From Acidobacteriota bacterium (GTDB lineage Bacteria > Acidobacteriota > Terriglobia > Terriglobales > Acidobacteriaceae): 58,337 nucleotides of DNA. Below the pieces are notes generated by a model, which did not search any database, had not been told where the DNA came from, and saw only the letters and a list, made by a program, of their open reading frames with translations. The stretch is from assembly GCA_021826695.1 (NCBI GenBank), contig JAKAYS010000002.1, positions 1 through 58,337 on the forward strand, written 5' to 3'. Within the stretch, counting starts at the first letter, position 1. The number at the start of each line of letters is the position of its first letter. The position numbers and the translations under genes were made by a program. Below are positions 36,288-45,418 of the stretch, one piece after another.

Positions 36288-36593
36288 GGTGCTCTGTGTC
36301 CTCAATATCTTTATCTTTCAGATTGTCTGACTCTCTAGTTGCTTCGCAGCGAGCTTTTCTGCCGCATTCGATCCCGACAATGTCGCTGGAACAATTCAAA
36401 CATGGCTAAAGAAATCACGCTAATCGGGCGCGAGCCTGGTGTCAAAGGCGGGACTTTCATGCTGTTCGTTTCGACGGGGTGTGGCAAGCCCTGCGTTTTG
36501 TATTCGGAGATAAAAGGAAGATGCCGAAATTGAGTTCTTGAGGGGTTAATTGCCAGCAATATCCAAATAATCCGGAATGAAGCAAGAAACATG
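36288..36593. other. Divergent intergenic region with no recognised gene
   Basis: Between the M16 and S53 genes. A short plus-strand frame starting MAKEITLIGREPG (~36402) is present but lacks a convincing ribosome-binding site and family features. I see no tRNA, riboswitch consensus or long repeat. The stretch must hold the M16 operon promoter, but I could not pick one with confidence. Confidence 0.4.
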
Positions 36594-36624
36594 TTGACGT
36601 TTGTGCCAGTCGTTCGGCTACACT
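36594..36624 (+). promoter_or_regulatory. Possible promoter of the S53 peptidase gene
   Basis: TTGACG (36594-36599) is followed by TACACT (36619-36624) after 19 bases, slightly wider than ideal. It lies 80 bases before ATG 36706. Confidence 0.4.
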
Positions 36625-36705
36625 CCGGTTACTCCGCAAAGTACACACAAATAGTCGCTGTTCGCGGAGCACAGAAATACCTATCTCCAGGAGACCATAT
36701 CCAAA

Positions 36706-39700
36706 ATGAAATCTTCCAGTTTGCTCCATCTCCCTGTCTCTATCGTTGTGTTTGCCGCGTGTCTGGGCGTTCTACAGAGCGCGAATGCGCAAGCCGCCCC
36801 AGACCGCATCACCCAAAGTATCGGGTCCTCAAAATTAGTGAAATTGAATGACACGCCACCCCAGTTGAAGGCGGCCTCCGATCTTGGCCGAGTTCCACCC
36901 GGTACCCCTCTGGACCGGATGGTCCTGGTGCTGCAACCCAGTCAGCAGCAGCAGCAGGAGCTGCAAAATTTGTTGCAGCAACAACAGGAAAAGGGTTCGT
37001 CCACCTATCATCAGTGGATCACCCCGCAGGAGTTTGGCAGCCGCTTCGGTGTCAGCCAGAATGACGCGAACAAGCTCACCAGTTGGCTGCAATCCCAGGG
37101 ATTTCATATCGATCGGGTCCCGAACGGCCGCCAGTGGATCATCTTCTCTGGCACCTCCGGACAGGTGGAGCAGGCGTTCCACACACAGATGCATCACTAC
37201 TCGTATGCAGGGGTAACACACCTGGCGAATGCAGTTCCCACTTCGATTCCGAGTGCGATTACCGGCGTTGTGCGTGGCGTAATGAGCCTCAACGACTTCT
37301 TTTCCAAATCCAATATTGATTTTGACAAGACGCCGCACAACTCGACGGACCTTGGCAATGGAGGGTACGCGCTTTCTCCGGGTGATTACGCGACCATCTA
37401 TGACATCAAGCCTGTGTATAACGCCAGTATCAATGGGGCCGGACAGACGATAGCCATTGTTGGTCGCAGCGACGTGGACCCTATCGATATTCAGGACTTC
37501 TCCAAGCTCTTTGGCTCTCCCGCCATCAATCTGCACACCATCAACAATGGTCCCGATCCCGGCATGGTGTTTGGAGACAATATTGAGCAAACGCTCGATG
37601 TGACCTGGTCTGGGACCGTAGCTCCCGGAGCGACCATTGATCTGGTCGTATCCGCCAGCACGGCTACTTCCGATGGCGTCGTACTCTCCATGGCCTACAT
37701 CGTGGACAACGATCTGGCCCAGGTGATGAGCACCAGCTATGGGTCGTGCGAACTGAATGAGGGCCAGGCTTACGCTTCTTACATTGAGGTGCTTCAGGAG
37801 CAGGCTGCGGCGGAAGGTATTTCGTCCTTTGTTTCCGCGGGAGATAGCGGCGGCGCTGGGTGTGACGATCCGGGTACGGAAACTGCGGCGCAATTGGGAT
37901 TTGCGGTGAGTGGTATCGCCTCCACGCCTTATAACGTTGCAGTTGGCGGTTCGGAGTTCATGGATGCTGCCAATCCAGGACAGTATTGGTCAACGACAAA
38001 CAGCGCCAACGGTTCTTCGGCGCTCAGCTACATTCCCGAGATGGCATGGAATGAGAGTTCTCCGGGCGTCGATATTTTTGCAGGGTCGGGCGGGGCGAGC
38101 GTCTATTACCCAAAGCCATACTGGCAGACCGGCAATGGAGTTCCGCAGGACGGCGCTCGCGATATTCCAGATGTCTCGCTGACTGCATCCGGGCATGATG
38201 GGTACATCATTTGTCTGCGTTCCCTGGGAGGCGATTGTTCTCAGGGCTACTTCTTCACCGTCGGTGGGACTTCAGCATCAAGTCCCGCCTTCGCCGGTAT
38301 CATGGCGCTTATCAACCAGAAGACCAACTCCAGTTGGGGCAATCCAAACCCAATCCTCTATTCCCTGGCCAACTCCGCCAACTACAACACCATTTTTCAT
38401 GACATCACCGTTGGTAACAACAAAGTCCCTGCCGCCGATGGCAATATGATCGGATACGACGCTGGCGTGGGATACGACCTTACAACTGGCTGGGGATCTG
38501 TCGACGTCAACAATCTCGTGAATGCCTGGGTCGCCACCGGCACTGGCAAAAGCTCATTGTCTCTGACGGTAAATGGTGGCACCAGTCCCATCACGGTGAC
38601 GCACGGCACGCTGTTGACGCTGGCCTCTACGGTGACGCCAACGACTTCTGGTGCTGCTGCCGCGACCGGCGATGTCGCTTATATAGCGAATAGCAATGCC
38701 AATAACATCCCAGTCAATACCGCGATTGGTGTGGCAACCTTGGCCAGTGGAGCGACCACGCTTCAAACGCCTACGCTGCCAGGCGGATCACAGACCATCA
38801 CCGCCCACTACGCAGGGGATGGCAATTATGCTTCTCAAACATCTGCTGGAATCACAATTCAGGTAACACCCGAGGCGAGCGTGATTACTCTGGGGTCGGG
38901 AACATCCCCGACAATTTCCTATGGCATCGCTGAATCTTTGAATGCCTTTGTTTCAGGCGCGACGTCCCATCTAAGTCCTAACAGTGGAACCGTCACCTTC
39001 AAAGATGGAGGAACAATACTGGCCACTCTCCCCATCACGGGCGGCGAACTCCAGCCCTCGACCACTCTTGGCGGCGGTGGCAGCTCTGGGACTTTCGGAT
39101 CGTTTACCGGAGGAGCAGTCAGCTACAACGTTCCCTATCTCGCAGTCGGTACGCACAACCTGACGGCCGCCTTCAGCGGAAATGCGAGCTATAGCGCCTC
39201 CACGTCAACTCCTGCGCTGCCAGTGACTGTGACCCAGGCGCCTTCTTTTGTCACCATTGAGTCGAATTACCTCCAGCCGTTGGTCAACACTGAATTTATC
39301 CTTACCTCCTCAGTAATGCTGGCCAACGGAGGATCACCGAACGCGCTGATTTCAGGAGCGATCACATTCTATGACGGGGCCAACGCACTCGGCACAAGCA
39401 TACTTCAGGGGACCGGTCGCGCACAGTGGAACCAGATATTTACCACAACGGGTACACATTATATTCATGCTGTCTATGCGGGCGATACTAACGTTGTGGG
39501 TTCGGCGAGTAGTGCGCTCACGGTAGTGGTAGGCAATCAGAGCGCGACGCAAACGTCTCTGGCGGTCATCTCGACTTCTTCGCCCATCTACGCAGGTCAG
39601 CAAGTCAGGCTGACGGCCACAGTATTGGGCGACTCCTTTACCCCGCTACCGACTGGAACCGTCACTTTCTACGATGGAGCCACTGCACTGGGTACCGGCG

Positions 39701-40419
39701 TACTGGGCACAGCCCATGCGGCCACCTTTATTACCAACTCTCTTAAGGGGGGGCCGCATAACGTGTACGCTGCTTACTTAGGAGACGCCAACTTCACCAA
39801 ATCGCAGTCAGCGGTCACGCAGGTTGTGATCAACGACTTCACCCTCGCCGCAGGCGGTTCCAGCGCAAGTGTGGTTGCAGGCGGCAGCGCCGCAGTTCCG
39901 ATTACCGTGACGGCGGCTGGCACCATCCCTCAAGCTGTTTCATTTGCCTGTAGCGGCCTGCCCACTGGGGCTGCGTGCGTTTTCAGCCCGGCGCAGATCA
40001 CACCGGGCAGCGGATCGGTTGCGACCACCATGATTATCAGCACTGCGGGACCGACCTTGAGCCCCGCGCTGCGCGGCACAATCGCCCATGCGGCGCTGGA
40101 CTCTTCCAAGGCCGTCTCGAAGCCGCCATCCTCCAGCATGGGTATCCGCTTCGGTGGCGCCTTCCTGCTGGGTCTGCCGCTGTTCGGCTTTGGCTGGACA
40201 CGCAAGCGGAAATTTCTGCAAGCGGTCTTCAGCATCCTTGGGATTGCCGTCATGTTCGGAATGATGGGTTGCGGCAGCGGAAGCGGAAGCAGTGTGCAGA
40301 AGTACACAGTTTCCAATCCCGGCACGCCTGCCGGCTCCTCCACGGTAACAGTCACCGCAGAGGCTGGGACGATCACACACACGATAACGGTCACACTGAC
40401 AGTGCAATCCGCAATCTAG
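36706..40419 (+). CDS. Secreted S53 (sedolisin/kumamolisin) peptidase with Ig-like repeats
   Basis: 1237 residues. A signal peptide (SIVVFAACLGVLQSANAQA) leads into a pro-kumamolisin domain (~45-200, with LASYHQWI-type QWITPQEFGSRFG). The S53 catalytic domain spans ~220-610 with Glu/Asp in NIEQTLDVTW (E294, D298), oxyanion Asp in SAGDSGG (D380) and Ser in GGTSASSPA (S523). Four to five Ig-like beta repeats follow (~615-1115), each with a GTVTFYDGATALG- or AGDGNYA-type element. The C-terminus has a hydrophobic helix (FGGAFLLGLPLFGFGW), a basic patch RKRK and a second helix ending GMMGCGSGSGS, probably a surface anchor. Acid-active secreted peptidase is the likely role. The ribosome-binding site is CAGGAG before ATG 36706. 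Confidence 0.93.
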   Translation: MKSSSLLHLPVSIVVFAACLGVLQSANAQAAPDRITQSIGSSKLVKLNDTPPQLKAASDLGRVPPGTPLDRMVLVLQPSQQQQQELQNLLQQQQEKGSSTYHQWITPQEFGSRFGVSQNDANKLTSWLQSQGFHIDRVPNGRQWIIFSGTSGQVEQAFHTQMHHYSYAGVTHLANAVPTSIPSAITGVVRGVMSLNDFFSKSNIDFDKTPHNSTDLGNGGYALSPGDYATIYDIKPVYNASINGAGQTIAIVGRSDVDPIDIQDFSKLFGSPAINLHTINNGPDPGMVFGDNIEQTLDVTWSGTVAPGATIDLVVSASTATSDGVVLSMAYIVDNDLAQVMSTSYGSCELNEGQAYASYIEVLQEQAAAEGISSFVSAGDSGGAGCDDPGTETAAQLGFAVSGIASTPYNVAVGGSEFMDAANPGQYWSTTNSANGSSALSYIPEMAWNESSPGVDIFAGSGGASVYYPKPYWQTGNGVPQDGARDIPDVSLTASGHDGYIICLRSLGGDCSQGYFFTVGGTSASSPAFAGIMALINQKTNSSWGNPNPILYSLANSANYNTIFHDITVGNNKVPAADGNMIGYDAGVGYDLTTGWGSVDVNNLVNAWVATGTGKSSLSLTVNGGTSPITVTHGTLLTLASTVTPTTSGAAAATGDVAYIANSNANNIPVNTAIGVATLASGATTLQTPTLPGGSQTITAHYAGDGNYASQTSAGITIQVTPEASVITLGSGTSPTISYGIAESLNAFVSGATSHLSPNSGTVTFKDGGTILATLPITGGELQPSTTLGGGGSSGTFGSFTGGAVSYNVPYLAVGTHNLTAAFSGNASYSASTSTPALPVTVTQAPSFVTIESNYLQPLVNTEFILTSSVMLANGGSPNALISGAITFYDGANALGTSILQGTGRAQWNQIFTTTGTHYIHAVYAGDTNVVGSASSALTVVVGNQSATQTSLAVISTSSPIYAGQQVRLTATVLGDSFTPLPTGTVTFYDGATALGTGVLGTAHAATFITNSLKGGPHNVYAAYLGDANFTKSQSAVTQVVINDFTLAAGGSSASVVAGGSAAVPITVTAAGTIPQAVSFACSGLPTGAACVFSPAQITPGSGSVATTMIISTAGPTLSPALRGTIAHAALDSSKAVSKPPSSSMGIRFGGAFLLGLPLFGFGWTRKRKFLQAVFSILGIAVMFGMMGCGSGSGSSVQKYTVSNPGTPAGSSTVTVTAEAGTITHTITVTLTVQSAI

Positions 40420-40445
40420 TAAAGAGAGATGGTGTTGCATCCATA

Positions 40446-40474
40446 AGAAGCCAGGTCGATCCGACCTGGCTTCT
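40446..40474 (+). terminator. Strong hairpin after the S53 peptidase gene
   Basis: AGAAGCCAGGTCG (40446-40458) pairs perfectly with CGACCTGGCTTCT (40462-40474) around a three-base loop. Only a weak T content follows (GCTCGTTACC), so it may act as an intrinsic terminator or as a 3'-end stabiliser. Confidence 0.7.
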
Positions 40475-40548
40475 GCTCGTTACCAGCGTTGTTCTGGCGG
40501 CGTCTATCTACAGTCAGGCCGCGCTGATTGGATTGTCGATCGGGAGTT

Positions 40549-40554
40549 TACAAT
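40549..40554 (+). promoter_or_regulatory. -10 box immediately upstream of the M24 peptidase gene
   Basis: TACAAT ends nine bases before ATG 40564, with a weak -35 (GATTGG, 17 bases upstream). The intervening bases contain no Shine-Dalgarno, so a leaderless transcript is plausible. Confidence 0.4.
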
Positions 40555-40563
40555 CAAATTTCT

Positions 40564-41730
40564 ATGAATTTAGAAGCCATTCAGTCCGCATTGCAGGAGG
40601 CCAGGATCGACGGCTGGCTTTTTTACGACCATCATCACCGCGATCCTCTTGCGTATCGCATTCTCGGACTCAGTGACTCTCTGCACATCTCACGCCGCTG
40701 GTTCTATCTGATTCCCGCCCGCGGCGAGCCGAAGAAACTCGTGCATCGCATCGAGCAGGGAAGGCTGGATTCACTGCCTGGTACGAAGGCAGCCTACTCC
40801 ACATGGCAGGAGCTGGAAGCGCAGCTCGCGGCCATACTGCAAGGAAGCACGCGGCTGGCAATGCAGTACTCGCCGCGCAACGCGATCATGTATGTTTCGC
40901 TGGTGGATGCCGGAACCGTTGAAGTGCTGCGCGAGATGGGCAAGGAGATTGTCAGCTCCGCAGATCTCGTCAGCCATTTTGAGGCTGTCTTGAGCGAGGA
41001 GCAGATGTCCAGCCACTATGCCGCCCAGCGAGCGCTCGACGCGATCTTGGCGGAAGGCTTCCGCGAAATCGGCCATCGCATCGACAACGGCGGTACGAAC
41101 GAATTCGCCATGGTCGCCTGGCTCCAGGAAGCGATGCGGCGCGAAGACTTGGTCTGGGACAACGGGCCGAATGTCTCCGTCAACCGTAACAGTTCCGATT
41201 CCCATTATGAGCCGACGGCGGAGCATTCCCAGCCGATCATGCCGGGGGACTTCGTATTGATCGACATCTGGGCGCGAAAAAATTTGCCCGGTACGGTGTT
41301 TTATGACATCACATGGACTGGCGTGGTGGGACGCGAGCCTACAGCGCGTGAGCGAGAGGTCTTCGAGACGGTAGCGGCGGCCCGCGATGCGGCAATCCAG
41401 GCGGTAGAACAGGCCTTTGCCTCCGGCCACGCCATCGCTGGCTGGCAGGCCGACGACGCGGCGCGCAACATCATACGAGCGGCAGGCTTCGGAGAATATT
41501 TTACGCACCGCACCGGGCACAATATCGCCACCGAGATCCACGGCAGCGGCGCCCACCTGGACAACTTCGAGACGCACGATGAGCGCCTGGTTCTCCCGAA
41601 CACCTGCTTTTCCGTCGAGCCGGGAATCTATCTGCCGGAGTTTGGCGTGCGCAGCGAAGTGGATATGATGACGCGACCGGGCGAAGCCAAAGTGACGGGC
41701 CGGGTGCAAAGGGAACTGGTCCGCATTTAG
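40564..41730 (+). CDS. M24-family Xaa-Pro aminopeptidase
   Basis: About 388 residues with an N-terminal creatinase-like domain and the pita-bread catalytic domain. The five metal ligands are in place: Asp in DFVLIDIWA, Asp in FYDITWTG, His in THRTGHNIATEIHG, Glu in SVEPGIYLPEFG and Glu in VRSEVDMM. It probably removes residues N-terminal to proline or acts as a dipeptidase. It lacks a signal peptide and so is cytosolic. ATG 40564 gives the natural start MNLEAIQSALQEARIDGWLF; the longer frame to 40528 runs through the -10 box. Confidence 0.92.
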   Translation: MNLEAIQSALQEARIDGWLFYDHHHRDPLAYRILGLSDSLHISRRWFYLIPARGEPKKLVHRIEQGRLDSLPGTKAAYSTWQELEAQLAAILQGSTRLAMQYSPRNAIMYVSLVDAGTVEVLREMGKEIVSSADLVSHFEAVLSEEQMSSHYAAQRALDAILAEGFREIGHRIDNGGTNEFAMVAWLQEAMRREDLVWDNGPNVSVNRNSSDSHYEPTAEHSQPIMPGDFVLIDIWARKNLPGTVFYDITWTGVVGREPTAREREVFETVAAARDAAIQAVEQAFASGHAIAGWQADDAARNIIRAAGFGEYFTHRTGHNIATEIHGSGAHLDNFETHDERLVLPNTCFSVEPGIYLPEFGVRSEVDMMTRPGEAKVTGRVQRELVRI

Positions 41731-41774
41731 CATGTCTTCATGATTTGCCCGAATACGAAACGCAGTCGGCAAAC

Positions 41775-41783
41775 TGGTATATT
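41775..41783 (+). promoter_or_regulatory. Extended -10 box upstream of the DUF6677 gene
   Basis: TGGTATATT fits an extended -10 element (TG-N-TATATT). It ends eight bases before ATG 41792, again leaving room for almost no leader. No good -35 is visible. Confidence 0.35.
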
Positions 41784-41791
41784 CGTTGGAG

Positions 41792-42217
41792 ATGTCTACC
41801 ATCAAAGCCACTACAAATGGAAGTGTTGCGCAGGCTGGCGCGGGTTCGAAAGGATTCGCCCCACCCTTGATTTTAATTGCAGGCTGGCTGGTTCCCGGGC
41901 TCGGCCATCTGATGCAGGGCCGCTGGATTCGCGCAGTTTTGCTGTTTGTCTCCATCACTGCAATGTTTTCTCTGGGCCTGGCCATGCGGGGAAAAATTTA
42001 CGCGCCCAATACTGGCGAGCTGCTTGACATGCTGGGATTCATTGGCGACCTGGGCAATGGCGGCCTGTATATTTTGTCCGCGATTTTTGGCTGGGGGCAA
42101 AATATCGTGCAGGTGGTCACTGCCGATTATGGGACCAAGTTTATCGTCGTCGCGGGCCTGCTCAACTTCGTTTCCGCTGTCGATGCGCACAGCCTTCGAT
42201 TGGGGAGGAAACTGTAA
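41792..42217 (+). CDS. DUF6677-type small membrane protein
   Basis: About 141 residues from ATG 41792. After a polar N-terminus there are about four hydrophobic helices: PLILIAGWLVPGLGHLMQG, AVLLFVSITAMFSLGLAM, a middle amphipathic stretch with GNGGLYILSAIFGWG, and FIVVAGLLNFVSAVDAHSL. The GWLVPGLGHxxQGRWxRAVLLF pattern matches the acidobacterial DUF6677 group; its function is unknown. Its stop overlaps the start of the next gene (TAATG), so the two products probably work together. Confidence 0.82.
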   Translation: MSTIKATTNGSVAQAGAGSKGFAPPLILIAGWLVPGLGHLMQGRWIRAVLLFVSITAMFSLGLAMRGKIYAPNTGELLDMLGFIGDLGNGGLYILSAIFGWGQNIVQVVTADYGTKFIVVAGLLNFVSAVDAHSLRLGRKL

Positions 42218-42396
42218 TGTATTCCCCGTCCCACTTCACCGCGGTCCTTTTGTTCGCTTTCTTTGCTTCAGTTGTTTTCGGCATCACACAGCGGTCGGAG
42301 ACGCGCGCCATGGTCCGCTACGGCCTCTACTGCTTTAGCCTGTTTGTGCTGGGAACCATTGCGGCAAGCTGGTTGATGTGGCTAATTCATCACTGA
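42217..42396 (+). CDS. 59-residue two-helix membrane protein coupled to DUF6677
   Basis: Read directly from the sequence: ATG 42217 overlaps the preceding TAA by one base and is served by GGGGAGGAAA, and the stop is TGA 42394-42396. The product starts MYSPSHFTAVLLFAFFASVV, has a short basic loop (TQRSETRAMVRYG) and a second helix FSLFVLGTIAASWLMWLIHH. No family is recognised. Tight coupling to DUF6677 argues for a real gene and a shared membrane complex. Confidence 0.8.
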   Translation: MYSPSHFTAVLLFAFFASVVFGITQRSETRAMVRYGLYCFSLFVLGTIAASWLMWLIHH

Positions 42397-42439
42397 TCCG
42401 GATCGTGGCGCAAACGGCTTGGAGCGCGGATCAGGTCTT

Positions 42440-43432
42440 CTAGCGCGTGTCCCGGAACCATAACATCGCGTCGAAGCGGTGCTGCACCCGATAACCGAGC
42501 TTCTGGTATAAACCTACCGCAGCCAGGTTTTGTTCTGTCACCGTCAAGGTGATGGCTTCGCAGCCGCGTATTTGCATGGATGCACTGCAAAGCTCGAGCA
42601 GTTTTCTCCCCACGCCCTTGCCTTGAAACTCTGGAAGCACGCAGATTTGTGTTACATGGCCAATCTCCGCACTCACACGGGAACAGAGCAGCAAGCCGTA
42701 GAGTTTGTGGTCACTTGGGTCCGCCAGCACCCAGGACGCTTCCGGCTCAAAGATTCCGCAGCCCGGGAAACGAACAATGTTGTGAAGAAAGCGCTGGGTG
42801 CCGCTCGCCGATAAGTATTGGTCGTTGATTTCGCTGTCAATATGGCCTGCATAGGAGGACGTGATCACCTGCGGAGCCAGGTCGAAGTCGGATGCGACCC
42901 ATCGGCGATACCTGCCACCTCCAGCCCACTCAATCTCGTCCTGCGCGAGGACCGGAGAAGGATCTATGTTTCGCAGATTCATTTCCAGGAACAGCCGTGG
43001 ATAAAGCTGAAATCCGGATCGTTCAAAGGGTTCGCGGTGCATGCCATGGGGATGCAGCAGCAACTGAGCTTCGACGCGCCGCAGGCCGGGGGTGTGTTGC
43101 AGAGTTTCGAGGAGACGGTCGATCAACTGTAGCTCGACGCCCGTGGCGGTCTCTTCATCGATTCCGTGACGGGAAGCGAAGACATCGCCGATGACGGCCT
43201 TATTGGATTCATACACGCAAAAGATATAGCCAGAAACCCGCCCCTGATCGAGCGCAACATAGCCAGACAGCAAGTGCGACTCGACATATTGCAGCACCAG
43301 GCTTGCAGAGTTGCGATAGTCCCAGCGCAGTCGCTGTCTCCAGAGGGCACTTTCCTCTTCCAGCAACGGACGCAGATGCTGGGCGGAAAAGTGCCGTAGG
43401 TCGAGAAAGTCGAGTTGCACGGCGGAGGTCAT
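42440..43432 (-). CDS. GNAT-family N-acetyltransferase
   Basis: About 330 residues from ATG 43432; the frame stays open to TTG 43522. The last ~140 residues carry a typical GNAT domain with the acetyl-CoA loop VLPEFQGKGVGRKLLELC and VTEQNLAAVGLYQKLGYR. The N-terminal half (~1-190) resembles a second, degenerate acetyltransferase-like domain with GYIFCVYESNKAVIGDVFAS. RimI-like or small-molecule substrates are both possible; nothing in the neighbourhood decides it. It follows the GT39 gene on the same strand after 180 bases that otherwise appear empty. Confidence 0.87.
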   Translation of the reverse strand: MTSAVQLDFLDLRHFSAQHLRPLLEEESALWRQRLRWDYRNSASLVLQYVESHLLSGYVALDQGRVSGYIFCVYESNKAVIGDVFASRHGIDEETATGVELQLIDRLLETLQHTPGLRRVEAQLLLHPHGMHREPFERSGFQLYPRLFLEMNLRNIDPSPVLAQDEIEWAGGGRYRRWVASDFDLAPQVITSSYAGHIDSEINDQYLSASGTQRFLHNIVRFPGCGIFEPEASWVLADPSDHKLYGLLLCSRVSAEIGHVTQICVLPEFQGKGVGRKLLELCSASMQIRGCEAITLTVTEQNLAAVGLYQKLGYRVQHRFDAMLWFRDTR

Positions 43433-43612
43433 GGTCGGTATCGGCTCGCACGCAAATCGTGGGGGTGAAGTGGAAGCGTGAATTCCAAGCCGTATTGCGC
43501 GAGTGTACGGCATTCGCGCCAAAACCGAAAGACCACAGGAGAAGCCGCGGAACCTGTCTTGCTACGGACCTGCACCGCCAATATGCTTCGGTACATGGAG
43601 ATGCAGTAAAAA

Positions 43613-45418
43613 TTATTGCTTCGCCTCTACCCGATACACCGTCAGGTTCTGTGGGCCGTAGACAAAAAGCGGTTCATACTGGCGGCCAGCCAGAAGATTT
43701 CGCAGGCCAGCTCGCGTTTTCTGCTCCACGTCGCTTCGCACATGGTTCTGCACCACCAGCAGATGTGCCTGTGCGGGAACTCCATCGCGATCATAGTTAG
43801 GTATTCTTTCGTTGAGATAAAACCCCAATCCATACTGCACGTCTCGACGGGCCTGATAGACCGCTACCAGATGCGGTGCATCCGGCAACTGGGTCAGTTC
43901 CCGGGCCAGCGTGCGTGCGGAGTATTTCTGGTTGAGCACCACGCCATTGTGGGTGCCAAGCTGGAAAACCAGGATCAGAGCTACAGGAATCATGGTCGCG
44001 ATACGCAGGCGCGCTGTCCCGAAACGCACAACCACAACCATAATGGAAACCGCTATGGCCGCACCAACAACAACGGCGGACGCGATCACGCGAGTAGGCG
44101 GCCAGACGTGCGAATGAATCAGAATCTGTGGCAGCATCAACGCCACGGCAACCAGGATGCCAACCAGGATAGCGTGGACGGCCACCAGCCTCATCTTCAG
44201 GCCGCCTGGACGCATCCGATTCAGATAGTCCCCGCACAGAATGGTGATGGGTGGCACTGCGGGCAGGATGTATCCGGGTAGCTTCGACTGCGAAAAGCTA
44301 AAAAAGATGATGGGAAACGCTGCCCATAGAACGAGGAACTCAGGAAATGCATCGCCAGCCCGGGGATTGCCGATATAGCGGTCTGGATTGCGGCGCACCC
44401 TCCACTCGTCGATGGAATTGCGCACCGCATCCCACATTGCGCTGCCTGCAATGGCCACCCATGGCATCAAAGCCAGCGCCATCACTGGCAGGTAATACCA
44501 GATCGGCTGGGCGTGCCGGAAGCGGTCTGTCGCAAATCGCTCCAGGTTATGTTCCAGAAAAAACACACGCAGAAATTCTGGATTGCGATGCTGTACTGCA
44601 ATAAACCACGGCAACACCATGGCCAGATATAGAACGATCCCCGGGACCCAGATAGTGCGCCGCAGCAGGGACCATTCCTTACGCAGGAGAGCGAAAATAA
44701 AAATGATGCAAAAGGCCATTCCGGGCGCGACGGGGCCTTTGGCGAGCGTGGCGGCCCCGCCAAAAAAATAAAGATCGAACAACCAGAATTTGCTGTCAGT
44801 TTCATACCAGGCGTACCAGCCCAGCATGCCAATGCAGAACGGAGCGGCCAGTTGCATATCAGTGGAAGCGCCGCGCGCGAAACCGATTATGCCGGCACAA
44901 GAGACGGTGATCAGCGCCGCGTCCAGTTGTCCCCCCGGACGAAAGCGCCGCATGTGCAGATAAATCAAGATAATCAGAACGAAGGCAAAGCTGGCGGATG
45001 GCAGCCGAGCGGACCAGTCATGCACGCCGAAGTCTTTGAAAGAAAACATGGCCCGCCAGTAATAAAGGGCCGGCTTTTCCAGCCACGGCTTGCCATACAG
45101 GATGGGGGTAATGAAATCGTGCCGCGCCAGCATTTCTCTGGCGATTTGCGCGTAGCGAGGCTCATCCGCGCCGACCAGGCCCAGTACGTCCCCGCCGAAG
45201 TAAGGTACGAGACCATAGAACAGGAAAAAGACCGTGAAGGCGAGCAGTGTGGCAAACTCCGCCACAGTGGCCGCAGTGAGCTTCTGCCAGAACGTTCCAC
45301 CCGGCAGGTATTGCCTCCAATTGGTGTCTTTGTTGACCGTCACTTGTTCTTCTAAAAGGTCTGGCTTGGAATGGAGTATGGGCGCAGACTTATCCAGCCT
45401 ATCAAAGCTTGCAAACAA
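43613..45418 (-). CDS. GT39 (ArnT/PMT-like) membrane glycosyltransferase
   Basis: 601 residues with about 12 membrane helices and a soluble C-terminal domain. The catalytic loop after the first helix reads GADEPRYAQIAREML, the ArnT/PMT signature with its acidic pair, and KPWLEKPALYYW follows. Members transfer a sugar or aminoarabinose from a polyprenyl-phosphate donor to lipid A or protein on the periplasmic side. The donor could be made by the GT2 enzyme encoded at about 50 kb, but this is inference. TTG 45418 lies immediately after the nrnA stop; GTG 45343 (giving MTVNKDTNWRQYL) is an equally plausible start. Confidence 0.88.
   Translation of the reverse strand: MFASFDRLDKSAPILHSKPDLLEEQVTVNKDTNWRQYLPGGTFWQKLTAATVAEFATLLAFTVFFLFYGLVPYFGGDVLGLVGADEPRYAQIAREMLARHDFITPILYGKPWLEKPALYYWRAMFSFKDFGVHDWSARLPSASFAFVLIILIYLHMRRFRPGGQLDAALITVSCAGIIGFARGASTDMQLAAPFCIGMLGWYAWYETDSKFWLFDLYFFGGAATLAKGPVAPGMAFCIIFIFALLRKEWSLLRRTIWVPGIVLYLAMVLPWFIAVQHRNPEFLRVFFLEHNLERFATDRFRHAQPIWYYLPVMALALMPWVAIAGSAMWDAVRNSIDEWRVRRNPDRYIGNPRAGDAFPEFLVLWAAFPIIFFSFSQSKLPGYILPAVPPITILCGDYLNRMRPGGLKMRLVAVHAILVGILVAVALMLPQILIHSHVWPPTRVIASAVVVGAAIAVSIMVVVVRFGTARLRIATMIPVALILVFQLGTHNGVVLNQKYSARTLARELTQLPDAPHLVAVYQARRDVQYGLGFYLNERIPNYDRDGVPAQAHLLVVQNHVRSDVEQKTRAGLRNLLAGRQYEPLFVYGPQNLTVYRVEAKQ

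Noticed and set aside
36402-36533. Short plus-strand frame beginning MAKEITLIGREPG
   Set aside because: No good Shine-Dalgarno, no recognised family, and it lies in a promoter-bearing intergenic region.
36306-36705. Cyclic di-GMP (GEMM) or other riboswitch upstream of the S53 gene
   Set aside because: Some GEMM-like words occur but not in the right order or with pairing stems.
36835-37893. 352-codon open frame antisense to the S53 peptidase
   Set aside because: No motif or signal; the sense strand has all catalytic S53 residues.
40771-41985. 404-codon open frame antisense to the M24 peptidase
   Set aside because: Crosses the M24 stop and the DUF6677 start on the other strand and has no family features.
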